A DNA stretch of 64,000 bases from Streptosporangium roseum DSM 43021 (GCF_000024865.1 NC_013595.1:186001-250000); one strand, 5' to 3'; positions 50,644-60,345 are shown, numbered from the stretch's first letter. Notes: generated by a model from the sequence alone, not told the origin. Numbers and translations: made by a program.

Positions 50644-52197
50644 ATGACATTCATCCGTACTCTCAACTCAGCGGTTGTGAGCTTGGTAATCGTCATGGCA
50701 GGGGCCGCGCCGGCGGACGCGGCCCCGCGGAATGCCGTACGGACCGATGCGGGTTGGGTGCGCGGCGAGATCGCCCGGGACCACCGGATCTTCCAGGGCA
50801 TCCCCTACGCCGCTTCTCCCGTGGGTAACCTGCGCTGGCAGTCGCCCCGGCCGGTGACTCCCTGGCATGGCGTCCGCGACGCGACACGCCCCGGTAACAG
50901 GTGTGCCCAGTCCGCGGATCTGTGGGGGTTGCCGGCCAGCGACAGCGAGGACTGCCTGTACCTCAACGTGACCGTCCCGCGCTCGGCCACTCCGAGCCGC
51001 CCCCGGCCCGTGATGGTCTGGTTGCACGGCGGCAGCCTGACGAAGGGGGCCGGCAGCGACTACGACGCCACCCGCCTGGCCACGCGCGGCGACGTCGTGG
51101 TGGTCACCGTCAACTACCGGCTGGGCGTGTTCGGCTTCTTCGGGCATCCCGGACTGGCGGACGGCGGGGCCTACGGGCTGGAGGACCAGCAGGCCGCTCT
51201 GCGCTGGGTCCAGCGCAACGTGGCGGCCTTCGGCGGCGACCACCGCAACGTCACGTTGTTCGGGGAATCCGCCGGGGCGCACTCGGCGTGCTCCCACCTG
51301 GCGTCGCCCACCGCTGCAGGGCTGTTCCGCCGGGCGATCCTCCAGAGCACGCCGTGTTCGCAGGCCGCCTTCACCCGCAGCGGCCTGAGGCCGCTCCTGG
51401 ACATCCCGATGTGGGTTCCCAAGGCCGCTCACGAGGCGCACGGGGCCACCATCGCCACCGCGCTCGGCTGCACCGATCCGGAGACAGCCGTCACCTGTCT
51501 GCGCGGCAAGCCCGTCTCCAAGCTCCTCGCGCAGGAGCCGCTCGCCCTGCCGAGCTACGGCAACACCGTGCTGCCCGCCGATCCCGAGACCGTCTTCGCG
51601 CAGGGCCGCTTCCACCGTGTGCCGATCCTCACCGGCATCACCCGTGACGAGGGGACCCTATTCGCCGCGCTGATGTTCCCCGGTCTCACCGAGCAGGGGT
51701 ACCAGGAGGGCCTGCGTCGCTTCTTCGGTGACAAGGCCACGGCGATCGCGGCGGAGTATCCGTCCCGTGGGCGGCCGGTGCAGGCCGCCGCAGCAATCCT
51801 GAGCGATCTCGACTGGGCGTGGGCCGGTCGTGCCAGTGACCGAATGCTCAGTGAGCACACCCCGGTCTACTCCTACGGGTTCGCCGACCGTACCGCGCCG
51901 CCGATCTTCCCCCTTCCCGGTGGCGTGGAGCCGCTCGCCTCGCACGGATCGGAACTGTCGTTCCTGTTCCCCGGGGCTGCGCTCACCCGCGAGCAGCGGA
52001 AGCTCGGCGACACGATGATCACGTACTGGTCCCGCTTCGCGGCGACCGGCGACCCCAACGCTCCTGGCCTGCCGCGCTGGAGTCCCGTGCGCACCGGGCA
52101 TGTCCATCGCCTGGCTCCGGGCCCCGGTGGCGTCGGCATCTACGATCAGGACGCCCTCCACAAGCTGGCCTTCTGGGACCGCCTGGCCGACCGCTGA
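50644..52197 (+). CDS. Type-B carboxylesterase, secreted
   Basis: 517 residues. Signal peptide MTFIRTLNSAVVSLVIVMAGAAPADA. The fold markers are GIPYAASPVGNLRW, SEDCLYLNVTVPR (the early Cys-Asp pair), the oxyanion loop VMVWLHGGSLTKGAGSDY, NYRLGVFGF and the nucleophile elbow VTLFGESAGAHSA with Ser209. The catalytic Glu is in GITRDEGTLF and the His in SHGSELSFLF. It hydrolyses carboxylic esters outside the membrane; substrate unknown. Monocistronic in the island. Confidence 0.93.
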   Translation: MTFIRTLNSAVVSLVIVMAGAAPADAAPRNAVRTDAGWVRGEIARDHRIFQGIPYAASPVGNLRWQSPRPVTPWHGVRDATRPGNRCAQSADLWGLPASDSEDCLYLNVTVPRSATPSRPRPVMVWLHGGSLTKGAGSDYDATRLATRGDVVVVTVNYRLGVFGFFGHPGLADGGAYGLEDQQAALRWVQRNVAAFGGDHRNVTLFGESAGAHSACSHLASPTAAGLFRRAILQSTPCSQAAFTRSGLRPLLDIPMWVPKAAHEAHGATIATALGCTDPETAVTCLRGKPVSKLLAQEPLALPSYGNTVLPADPETVFAQGRFHRVPILTGITRDEGTLFAALMFPGLTEQGYQEGLRRFFGDKATAIAAEYPSRGRPVQAAAAILSDLDWAWAGRASDRMLSEHTPVYSYGFADRTAPPIFPLPGGVEPLASHGSELSFLFPGAALTREQRKLGDTMITYWSRFAATGDPNAPGLPRWSPVRTGHVHRLAPGPGGVGIYDQDALHKLAFWDRLADR

Positions 52198-52552
52198 CCT
52201 GCCGGACACCCATCCGGGCCGGCGTGGTCGACATGGTCGGCCCGCCGATAGGTAGGCCTGAACAACTCGAGTCAAACCGTCCAGAAGAAGATGCCGTTCC
52301 GCAGGTCAGTACGTGTCCCTTGCGACAACTTCGCGTGGAAGGGACAGTCGTGCTCGGTGGCTCTCTTCTTTGGTGATCTTGTTGGTTGTGGTTCGCCTTC
52401 TGGATCGTTCGGCCTGGTTCCTGTTCTGGTTGAGGCTTCGTGCTCTGGTTCGGGGGAGTGAGCCAGTGCGGCATGACGAAGGGCGCGCCCCAGAGGTTCA
52501 GGGGCGCGCCCTTGGCGACGTCTGGCGGCCTGTCAGGGGGCACCGATGGTGG

Positions 52553-52885
52553 TGCGCCGGCGGTGCGCATGTCGGCCAGGGCGCGTAGCAGGCGGCCCTG
52601 GCGGGCGCTGGCGCGTATCCAGCGTTCGAGCATCCCGGTGCCAGGTGCAGATAGGTCGGCCAGGGCGCGCATCGCCATGCGGCGGGTGACCTGAGTGCCG
52701 TTGAGGCGGCGCAGGCTGTGCTCGGCGAGCTCGCCGGTGCTGGTGCCGATCGCGGCGGTCAGGTCGGCGGAGCCGGTTGTGGCCATCAGGTCGGCGGCGG
52801 CCAGGGCCTCGCCAATGGAGGGCAGCTTGCGCGCGTACGCCGCGGCGATCACCTCGATGGCGCAGTCGTAGTTCAGCCAGCACAC
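52553..52885 (-). CDS. Unrecognised ORF, probably a fragment
   Basis: Reads LNYDCAIEVIAAAYARKLPSIGEALAAADLMATTGSADLTAAIG, then GELAEHSLRRLNGTQVTRRMAMRALADLSAPGTG and WIRASARQGRLLRALADMRTAG. The composition is that of a helical protein. No family was recognised. The C-terminal boundary is unclear, because the frame runs on through low-complexity sequence. The flanking 52198-52552 and 52886-53155 carry no clear gene, although a plus-strand frame near 53100 (TWADTVVYGWWIEPYRHPVTGG) may be another relic. Confidence 0.3.
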
Positions 52886-53155
52886 CGGTTACGGGCGCTT
52901 CTTCTCGGGGTGTCGGTAACGAAGCTGTCAGCAGGTGCACGCGATTGCGTTAACCCAGGTCAGCGAGCCGGACTGGCGGGACGGAATCAGCATTCTGCAG
53001 GTGAACCCCAGCGTGCACCTGATCGGCACGGCCAATCGGCCGCATCATCGCCGGCCAGCGATATCCGCCCGATTTTCGGCGGCAACTACGGCTACCCCTC
53101 ACCTGGGCAGACACGGTTGTTTACGGCTGGTGGATCGAGCCTTACCGACACCCCG

Positions 53156-54289
53156 TCACCGGCGGCCCGGCGAGGACGGGCCGCCCGGCCGGTCGTCCGT
53201 CGCGCGGACGGCGACGGCAGCGATGTCGTCGTCGAGTCGGCCGTGGCTGTAGTGGACCAGGTCCCTGTGCAGCTGCTCGAGCAGCCGGGAAGGGGAGTCC
53301 GCGTCCCACTGGCCCGCGTGCTGCGTCAGCGGGAAGAACGCGCCAGTGTGGTCGCGGGTCTCGGTGACGCCGTCGGTGTACAGCAGCAGTTGGTCACCGG
53401 CGGCGAAGGGGAGGGGGTCGATGTGATACTCCTGCCCGAGCAGGGCGCCCATGTTGATGGGCGGCGAGGGAGCCGTGGGAGTGACCTCGCGGACCGCTCC
53501 CGCGCGGAGCAGCAGCGGCGAGGGGTGGCCGCAGTTGACGATTTCGACCACCGATCCGTTGTCGGGGAACTCGGCGAGCAGGGCCGTGGCGAAGTACTCC
53601 AGGTCGTCGCCGAACAACAGCGTGGTGTAGCGGTTCATGCTCACGTCCAGTCGGCGGGCCAGCCGCGCCAGGTCCGGCTCGTCGTACGCGGCCTCCCGGA
53701 AGCATCCGACGATCGCCGAGGCCACGCCGACCGCAGGGAGTCCTTTGCCGCGAACGTCGCCGATGATCAGGCGGACGCCGTGGGGCGTCTCCAGCGCTTC
53801 GTAGAAGTCACCGCCGACATGGGCCTGGGCCGCGGCAGCGAGGTAGAGCGCGTCGATGTCCAACCGGCCGAGGCGGTGGGGCATAGGGCGCAGCAGGACC
53901 TTCTGCGTCGTCTCGGCGACGGAGCGGACCTGGGCGAGGGTCTCCTCCCGCTGCTGGCGCACATGGCTGGCGGAGGCGGCCGCGACGGTCACACCCGCGA
54001 TCACCGCGATGGTGAACAGGTGGGTGTGCGACTCCTCCGGCTGGCCGATGGTTACGGCGATCAGGACGTCGATGGCCAGGGCCAGCAGGCCGAGGGCCAC
54101 CGTTTCGACCACCGGCCACATCGAGGCGGCGAGAGCGGGGGCAACCACGAGAAAGCGGCTGAAGTAGAGGTGACTCGGAGTCAGAACGGCCACCACGGTG
54201 ACGACGGCGGTCAGCGCCAGGGGCGCCAGGAGCATCGGCTCCTCCCAGAGAATGTCCGCGCGACGCCACAATCGACTGGAACGGTTCAC
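53156..54289 (-). CDS. SpoIIE-type PP2C phosphatase with membrane anchor
   Basis: 377 residues. Four or five helices lie in residues 20-110, a short linker follows (VRQQREETLAQVRSVAETTQKVLLRPMPHRLG), then the SpoIIE domain. Metal-binding Asp residues are in VGGDFYEALETPHGVRLIIGDVRGKGLPAV, with more in GDQLLLYTDGVTETRDHTGAFF and HGRLDDDIAAVAVR. It dephosphorylates anti-anti-sigma factors in regulatory cascades of actinobacteria. No STAS or anti-sigma gene is nearby. The C-terminal end is Arg/Pro-rich. Confidence 0.92.
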   Translation of the reverse strand: MNRSSRLWRRADILWEEPMLLAPLALTAVVTVVAVLTPSHLYFSRFLVVAPALAASMWPVVETVALGLLALAIDVLIAVTIGQPEESHTHLFTIAVIAGVTVAAASASHVRQQREETLAQVRSVAETTQKVLLRPMPHRLGRLDIDALYLAAAAQAHVGGDFYEALETPHGVRLIIGDVRGKGLPAVGVASAIVGCFREAAYDEPDLARLARRLDVSMNRYTTLLFGDDLEYFATALLAEFPDNGSVVEIVNCGHPSPLLLRAGAVREVTPTAPSPPINMGALLGQEYHIDPLPFAAGDQLLLYTDGVTETRDHTGAFFPLTQHAGQWDADSPSRLLEQLHRDLVHYSHGRLDDDIAAVAVRATDDRPGGPSSPGRR

Positions 54290-54433
54290 CTAAGCATCGT
54301 AGGGTGACTAGCCTTTACCCTACGTGATTGAATCCGGCTGTCTGGGGCGGCTGCGGCAAGGCGTCGGCAGGCGGGCGGTGGCCGGATCAGGCAGAGTCGC
54401 GCGGTTCGCTCTCGGCCGCATCCACCGGCGCTG

Positions 54434-54637
54434 TCAGACCTGGCACAGAGCGGCGTCGGCGGAGTCCACGGCCTGAGAAACCTCACGGACCGCGCCTCGG
54501 GGGTTGAGGAACATCTCTGCGAAGTAGGTGTGAGCGAAGTTGCCGGGACCGTCGTAATCGCGTTGCGCGGCGCTCAGGCAGTCCCAGCCGCGCCGGCACC
54601 GGCCGCAGCAATCGTGATCGGTGATGGGCGGCTTCAC
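54434..54637 (-). CDS. Small Cys-containing hypothetical protein
   Basis: 67 residues from GTG 54637 with GAAGG seven bases upstream: HDCCGRCRRGWDCLSAAQRDYDGPGNFAHTYFAEMFLNP. The CCxxC...C pattern may bind metal. It lies 54 bp after the MFS gene and could be its operon partner. Function unknown. Confidence 0.45.
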   Translation of the reverse strand: MKPPITDHDCCGRCRRGWDCLSAAQRDYDGPGNFAHTYFAEMFLNPRGAVREVSQAVDSADAALCQV

Positions 54638-54690
54638 CTTCAGCCTTCAGGCACACCCTGTTATGGTCGGCGGATCCGAGCTGGCGTCCC

Positions 54691-55932
54691 TCATCGAAGT
54701 GTTGAGCGTTCTGGACGACGGCGCCCATGCAGCAGGTGGCCTCCGAGCAGGACCGCGCAGGACCCGACGGTCAGCAGCCCGCCGGCGAGGAAGGTGCTCC
54801 GTACATCGGCGAGCGACAGGACCAGTCCCCCAAGCGCGGCACCCGCCGCGATGCCGGCATTGTAAGCACCGGAGTTCGCCGCGAAGGCAATGTCCGTGCG
54901 GCCCGGCGCGCAGTGCAGCATCGTGTTCTGCGTGGTCATGAACACCGGGCCGAGTGCGCCACCCATCAGCGTAAGGGACATCACCGCCGCCACCGGATGA
55001 GCGCCGAACGCGTACAGGCCTAGCATGCCCACCGCCTGCGTGGCCACGGCGGTGGCCAGCGCGGACTGCGGAAAGCGGTCCAGGAACGCCCCGGTGATGC
55101 TCACCCCGGCCAGACACGCGACACCGAAAACCACGAACAGGACGCTGACTGCGCTGGGGGAGAACCCGCTCACGTCGCCCAGGAACGTCACGATGTAGGT
55201 GTATCCCGTGAACGCCCCGGCGGCGGACAAGGCTCCGGCCGCCAGCACCGTCCCGAACCGCCACACGTCGGGACTGGTCGCGTAGGCGGCAGGCTCTTCT
55301 TCCGGACGCGACGTCGGCAGCAGAACGGCGATCGTCACCAAAGAGACCAGCCCCAGAGCCGCCAGCATGGCGATGGGCACCTGCCAGGTGCTCTGCCGGC
55401 CCAGCCAGGTCCCAGCGGGAACACCGAGCACCAGGGCGAGCGAACCAGCCACGGACAGCGCCCCGACCACACGCCCCCGGACCTCGGGCGCGAACAGGCC
55501 CACCGCGACCGGCCCCATCACGGCCCAGAACAGCGCCTGGGCGAGCGCGGTCAGCAGCCGCGCCACGAGGAGCAGCCAGTAAGAGGGGGTCAGCGCGGCA
55601 ACGAGACTGGACACCACGAGTGCGGCCAGCAGTCCTGTGAGCACATAACGTCGGGGCACGGCCCGCACGACGTGGGCAATCGGCACAGATGCGATGGCCA
55701 CCGCAACGCCGTAGCCGGTGACCAGGAGACCCACCGCTGACAGGGACACCCGTAGGTCTTCGGACATGAGCCTCAGGAGGCCGACCGGCAGGTTCTCCGC
55801 GGTGTTGAAGGTGAGGGCGGCCAGCATCAGAGCCCCGAGCACCGCCAGCCTGTGCCATGGAGCCGGACGTCGCGTGATCGTACGGTCTCTTCCTGTTCTC
55901 GCCCGTTGCACCTGCTCAGTGGCACCATTCAT
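54691..55932 (-). CDS. MFS exporter, DHA1 type
   Basis: 413 residues, 12 helices. Motif A-like VPIAHVVRAVPRRYVLTGLLAALV between helices 2 and 3; motif C-like GSLALVLGVPAGTWLG in helix 5, typical of drug:H+ antiporters. TFNTAENLPVGLLRLMSEDLRVSLSAVGLLVTGYG matches the AraJ/SotB-like subgroup. Likely exports a sugar or drug. It ends before a small Cys-containing ORF. Confidence 0.92.
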   Translation of the reverse strand: MNGATEQVQRARTGRDRTITRRPAPWHRLAVLGALMLAALTFNTAENLPVGLLRLMSEDLRVSLSAVGLLVTGYGVAVAIASVPIAHVVRAVPRRYVLTGLLAALVVSSLVAALTPSYWLLLVARLLTALAQALFWAVMGPVAVGLFAPEVRGRVVGALSVAGSLALVLGVPAGTWLGRQSTWQVPIAMLAALGLVSLVTIAVLLPTSRPEEEPAAYATSPDVWRFGTVLAAGALSAAGAFTGYTYIVTFLGDVSGFSPSAVSVLFVVFGVACLAGVSITGAFLDRFPQSALATAVATQAVGMLGLYAFGAHPVAAVMSLTLMGGALGPVFMTTQNTMLHCAPGRTDIAFAANSGAYNAGIAAGAALGGLVLSLADVRSTFLAGGLLTVGSCAVLLGGHLLHGRRRPERSTLR

Positions 55933-56044
55933 GCAGATACCCCACCAAGTTCAGCAGTCCCGGTGCAATCGAATTCACCGGCACCGAAAGCGGCCGCCGG
56001 CGGGTGGCCCGGGCCTGTCTCGCCTCCCCCGACTGTGATCAGGG

Positions 56045-56126
56045 CCCTTCGACGAACTTCCCTCGGCGCTGGGCTACCGCGCCACCCGGCAAGCCATCGC
56101 CCGGGCGATGGCCGCCGGACAACCCC
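56045..56126 (+). pseudogene. Unidentified coding remnant cut by an IS5 element
   Basis: Frame GPFDELPSALGYRATRQAIARAMAAGQP has codon bias of coding DNA and breaks at the IS left end. Too short to name. Confidence 0.25.
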
Positions 56127-57018
56127 TAAGGCCTGTCTGATAAACGATCACGGTGGATGCGGTTAGATGATCGTTCGTGGTGCGACGAGGTGAACTGACC
56201 GACAAGGCCTGGCAACGAATCGGGCCCCTGCTGCCCGCGACGGATGGCAGGGGACACCCTTGGCGCGACCATCGCGAGGTCATCAACGGGATTCTGTGGC
56301 GGCTGCGCACCGGAGCATCTTGGCGGGACATCCCCGAACGGTACGGCCCCTGGCGGACGTGCTACGAGCGGTTCAAACGCTGGGACGAGGACGGCACTTG
56401 GGCCAGGATCCTGGAAGATCTGCAGGTCAAGGACGACTCCATCGGTACGGTCGAACTGACCGTCAGCATCGACTCGACCATCGCCCGCGCCCACCAGCAC
56501 GCCGCCGGCGCGCGAAAAAGGGGGACGACGGCCGGACGGTCGACGCGAAACAATCCCAAAGGCGACAAGACCTCGGACGCTCCCGCGGTGGACTGACCAC
56601 CAAACTTCACCTGACCGGCGGCAGCGTCGTGGGCTGTACCGCCTTCGAAGCGGTCATGGCCAAATTCCGGCTGCGCCGCCGCATCGGCCGGCCTCGTACC
56701 CGATCGGATCGCCTGCTGGGTGACAAGGGCTAATCCTCCAAGAAGATCCGCCTGTGCTTGCGGCGGCGCGGCATTCAGGCGGTCATTCCCGAACGCAGGG
56801 ACCAGATCGCCAACCGCACGCGCAAGGGCAGCCAGGGCGGCCGCCCTCCCGTCTTCGACAAAGGCCGCAACCTTGTGGAACGATGCTTCGCCAAGCTCAA
56901 GCAGGGGCGGGCCATCGCCACGCGCTTCGACAAGCTCGCCGACCGCTATCTTGCAGGCGTCACCCTGGCATCCATCATGCTCTGGCTCCGCCACTTCGAA
57001 TTGTCAGACAGGCCTTAA
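56127..57018 (+). mobile_element. IS5-family element (third type) with 12-14-bp inverted repeats
   Basis: TAAGGCCTGTCTGA (56127-56140) and TCAGACAGGCCTTA (57004-57017) are exact complements; the outer TA can be read as a target duplication. The transposase ORF starts at 56177 (GTG MVRRGELTDKAW), continues RIGPLLPATDGRGHPWRDHREVINGILWRLRTGASWRDIPERYGPW with Asp in SIDSTIARAH, and changes frame near 56590. The second part starts after a TAA stop (56731): LRRRGIQAVIPERRDQIANRTRK, then RNLVERCFAKLKQGRAIATRFDK with the Glu. An internal deletion and the stop make it inactive. Confidence 0.85.
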
Positions 57019-57130
57019 CTCCGGGAATTCGGTCTCAGTAACAACATGTCTGGATACTGATGGACGTTCGTAGAAAGTGATCACGGCGAAGGCATCAATG
57101 AGCATGTGCTTCTGATGGTGGTGGGCGCCG

Positions 57131-57325
57131 TGGACGTTCTCGAGCTGGCTGCGGATCAGAAGGTCGGGGTTTCGAGTATCTCCGGCCGCACAGCGCGAAG
57201 GCCCAGGTCATCACCACGATGACATGGGCTTTTTCGTGCCTGCGATCAGTTCTGATGTCCGGCTGTGCCCGGTCGTCACCGAGCGGCGATGGTTGATCCT
57301 TCCCGATGCGTTGCCACGCTCCAGG
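57131..57325 (+). repeat. 195-bp direct repeat, copy A (includes a tRNA-Arg 3' fragment at 57151-57190)
   Basis: Copies at 57131-57325 and 60124-60318 align without gaps and differ at about 8 positions. Each contains CGGATCAGAAGGTCGGGG plus the T arm and acceptor end of tRNA-Arg (57151-57190 here), a hairpin and 100 bp of further sequence. The remaining 57326-57534 has no gene. Confidence 0.9.
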
Positions 57326-57534
57326 GATTGCAGTAGCGGCACGCCGCGGTACAGTCCTCGGTCCGTCGGCCGGGTTATGGCGTGAGCGGCGCAGATCATC
57401 GCTGCTGTTACCTGCCTGTAAGCCCTCGCGTGTGGCAAGTAGCTTCGGCGGACAGCGCCGCGGTGTGCTGTCACACAGATAATTGCCGAATTGTTCTTAT
57501 GAGGTATTCAAGTCATCAGGTGCCAATGAGCTCA

Positions 57535-57810
57535 TCACCCAATCAGGTGGAACGGGCTCCCCGCAATCTCTTCAAGCCGGTGAAGGACACCCGGGGATAA
57601 GTCACCCGGCTCTCGCTCGGGAACAATGATCTCAATACCGGGCCCATGAAGTACCTCGCAGCGAGTTGCAGGTAGAACCTCAAGAACCCAAAACCGGACC
57701 CTCATGGCCTCTTGTTCGGTGAGTACGGCATTCCTATCTTGGGCAACCAGCCGGATCATGCGATGCAGTCTGTCATTTGGGTCATGCCTGCGCCTCCTCC
57801 TATAGGGCAT
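57535..57810 (-). CDS. Small hypothetical protein downstream of a PQQ-propeller gene
   Basis: 91 residues: RLHRMIRLVAQDRNAVLTEQEAMRVRFWVLEVLPATRCEVLHGPGIEIIVPER. It starts within the last 11 bp of the upstream gene, so the two are probably co-translated. No family recognised. Confidence 0.5.
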   Translation of the reverse strand: MPYRRRRRHDPNDRLHRMIRLVAQDRNAVLTEQEAMRVRFWVLEVLPATRCEVLHGPGIEIIVPEREPGDLSPGVLHRLEEIAGSPFHLIG

Positions 57811-58798
57811 CGGAGTGCGGTTTGACGGTGATCACTCTCAGAGTTCCCTTGGTCACCATGATCATCTCTCCCGCTCCAAGGTCTCGCAGTGCGACAACTC
57901 CGGTAACCGACGAGCACCGTTCCAAAACATGTCCATCAGACCGCAGGCGAAAGAGCACACCGCCTTCGCTGACCACCACGAATCCCTCGCCGTCTCGAAC
58001 CACCCCGCTGACGAGCGGCTGCCTGACCTCCACATTCCACAATTTCGATCCGTCGCCGGGGTCGACGGCGAGATAACCGGCCCGCCGCTCGCTTAACCAC
58101 ACCACGCCACCGGTGAACTCGGCAGCCGAGGCCAAGAGGTCGGAATCGTGACGGAAGAACTGATCGACGAGACCCGATGACAATTGAATGGCCACCACGG
58201 ACCGCGGGCCGCACGGCATCAAGCAGCGGTCAGGGTCGACCAGGGTGAACGCCGGCCGATGGTCGGTGTCCGCCAATGGCTCCGGCAACCGCCAGCGGCC
58301 CAGTTCCCTGCCATCATGTGGATCGATCAGCCACGCTTCCGAACCGCTCCCCGACAGCACACCGCCGTCCCAGGACAGAGGAAGCACCGTGGCCGTAGGC
58401 TGCTGTGTCCGCCACAGAGGCCGACCGTCCTTCAGGTTGAAGGCGGCCATGGGGGTGTAACCACGCCAGCCACCGACGATGACCGTCTCCGCGGTAGCCA
58501 CGACATGCCCCGAAAATGGCGGCAACCCGGCACGCCACACCACAGCCCCTGTCGTGAGATCGAGGCAGGACAGTTGATCGGTGTCATGCGCCAGAACCAG
58601 GCAACGATCGCCGGCGACTACGACGGCGCGTGGCCAGGTTCCTATCGGAACGTCCCAGCGGACCGAGCCGTCGTAGCGATCCAGGCAGACAAGCCGAGTA
58701 TGGCGCTCATGGACGACGACGCGATCTTCCGTCACCGCCACCGCCGAAGCGGAACCCCTCTGATGGAGCTGTCGCTCCCACAGTGTCTTCCCGATCAC
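57800..58798 (-). CDS. PQQ-binding-like beta-propeller protein
   Basis: 332 residues built of propeller blades: RLVCLDRYDGSVRWDVPIG, LSCLDLTTGAVVWRAGLP, AAFNLKDGRPLWRTQQP, AWLIDPHDGRELGRWRLP and YLAVDPGDGSKLWNVEV, the repeating hallmark (LD-x-x-xG-x-x-xW). No signal peptide or PQQ-enzyme active site, so it is a cytoplasmic scaffold-type protein. GTG 58798 is the start. Inside the 3-kb segment bounded by the 195-bp direct repeats. Confidence 0.75.
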   Translation of the reverse strand: MIGKTLWERQLHQRGSASAVAVTEDRVVVHERHTRLVCLDRYDGSVRWDVPIGTWPRAVVVAGDRCLVLAHDTDQLSCLDLTTGAVVWRAGLPPFSGHVVATAETVIVGGWRGYTPMAAFNLKDGRPLWRTQQPTATVLPLSWDGGVLSGSGSEAWLIDPHDGRELGRWRLPEPLADTDHRPAFTLVDPDRCLMPCGPRSVVAIQLSSGLVDQFFRHDSDLLASAAEFTGGVVWLSERRAGYLAVDPGDGSKLWNVEVRQPLVSGVVRDGEGFVVVSEGGVLFRLRSDGHVLERCSSVTGVVALRDLGAGEMIMVTKGTLRVITVKPHSDAL

Positions 58799-59037
58799 TT
58801 GCCAAGTTCAGCAGGCAAGTGCCGGTCGCACCAACCACGTCAAGAGCTGGAGGTCACATCGGCCGAAGCGAGGAAAGGAGAGGCGCCCTCCGGGGTCGGC
58901 AACCGAGCTCTTGCTGTGCATGAGGCGGTCACCGCTGCCGAGCCGGCTCATGAAGATTCACGGCGGGTCGGTCACCGGAGTGGTACTTCACCCCTCGACA
59001 GCCAGGTTCAGGAGAGAGCGCTGCTCGGGGAATCCCT

Positions 59038-59835
59038 TCAGTCGTCCCGCCTCGCTGTCTCGTCGGCGGAAGGGACAGGGATGTCGGTCTCGGCGCCCCA
59101 GCCGGTAAGGCGAGCGTCGATGACATGGAAACCCTCGACACTGGTGCCGTTGACGACCAACTCGGTCCAAGTGGTCTGGACCCTGCGCACCAGCTGATCC
59201 TTGCCGAGCCAGAGCCGCCACGAGACCTTGACCTTTGTATTTCTTCCGGTGGGTGGCTTCCTGCCGTACTGGTCGCGGAACGCGGGAGAGGCCTTGTAGA
59301 GCTGGGCGTAGGTGATCGTCCCCTGGTGGATCGTGGTGCGGGTGCCGTCATAGACGCCTCCCGGACGCTTGGCCTCGGTCGTGGCCAGCACCGCCTGCAA
59401 CGCGGCCGGATCACCGAGATCGATCTCACCGGACTTCAGGAAGGGACGGGACTTTTCGTCCTCGTAGAACAGGACCCAGGTTTTCCCCTCGGGAGCGGGA
59501 CAGATCCAGCCCTGGCAGTATGTACGACCCTTGAACCTGAGGAACCGTACAGGAGGCTCGGAGGCATTGGATCTGGGGACGTCTCTGAAATCGATGGCCG
59601 TCACCGTGCCCTTGCCGAACTCGGCGCGGGTCTTCTGCCTAGACCTGTTTTTCCCCCCGTCTCTCCCCCAGGTGATGACCTCCGACATGGTCACGCCCCG
59701 GTTCTCGACGAGCTGACGCCTGAGCGCGTCGGCCGGGCTGATCGGGGCCGTCTGAGCATCCACAGCGGTACCGAGCCCGGTGACCGCGACGGACACGGTC
59801 ACCGCGACGGCCATCGTGGCGATCCATCGCCTCAT
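59038..59835 (-). CDS. Secreted protein, LppX/LprG-like fold suspected (paralogue 2)
   Basis: 265 residues. Signal peptide MRRWIATMAVAVTVSVAVTGLGTAVDA; GAGAGGA-type ribosome site upstream. Mature start PISPADALRRQLVENRGVTMSE parallels the protein at 48.7 kb. Further: FLRFKGRTYCQGWICPAPEGKTWVLFYEDE, LQAVLATTEAKRPGGVYDGTRTTIHQGTITYAQL and VSWRLWLGKDQLVRRVQTTW. One disulfide is likely between the two Cys. The two relatives share order of features but little exact sequence beyond the start. Confidence 0.7.
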   Translation of the reverse strand: MRRWIATMAVAVTVSVAVTGLGTAVDAQTAPISPADALRRQLVENRGVTMSEVITWGRDGGKNRSRQKTRAEFGKGTVTAIDFRDVPRSNASEPPVRFLRFKGRTYCQGWICPAPEGKTWVLFYEDEKSRPFLKSGEIDLGDPAALQAVLATTEAKRPGGVYDGTRTTIHQGTITYAQLYKASPAFRDQYGRKPPTGRNTKVKVSWRLWLGKDQLVRRVQTTWTELVVNGTSVEGFHVIDARLTGWGAETDIPVPSADETARRDD

Positions 59836-60123
59836 CCGAGCTGTCCTCTCTTGATTCTTCTCACCCCGAGAAGGCGCCGTTGATCTTCTCGTCCCGAGGT
59901 CTCTTTTCGATCACCGGATCATGAAGGAGGCAAGCCGAACGGCTCGGACGAGGCATTCGGGAAACGGTGGCTCTTGCTGACGTGCCGCCACGAGGGGGCA
60001 TCAACCCGGTGAATCTGCTAACGCCGTTGCTAACAACGTCCCTGGACACCGGTGTACGCCCCTGGAAGTCGATCAAGCTGAAGAAGTCGCTGAGCAGGTG
60101 CTTCTGACACCCGTGGACGCCGG

Positions 60124-60318
60124 TGGACGTTCTCGAACTGGCTGCGGATCAGAAGGTCGGGGTTTCGAGTACCTCCGGCCGCACAGCGCGAAGGCCCAGA
60201 TCATCACCACGATGACCTGGGCTTTTTCGTTCCTGCGATCAGTTCTGATGTCCGGCTGTGTCCGGTCGTCACCGAGCGGCGATGGTTGATCCTTCCCAAT
60301 GCGTTCCCACGCTCCAGG
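60124..60318 (+). repeat. 195-bp direct repeat, copy B (tRNA-Arg 3' fragment at 60145-60183)
   Basis: Mate of the repeat at 57131. The tRNA part here (CGGATCAGAAGGT ... GGCCGCA) is closer to the intact gene than copy A at the T arm (GAGTACCTCC versus GAGTATCTCC). 59836-60123 contains no gene. Confidence 0.9.
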
Positions 60319-60345
60319 CGTCCAGATGTCGAAATGAGGGAGTGA

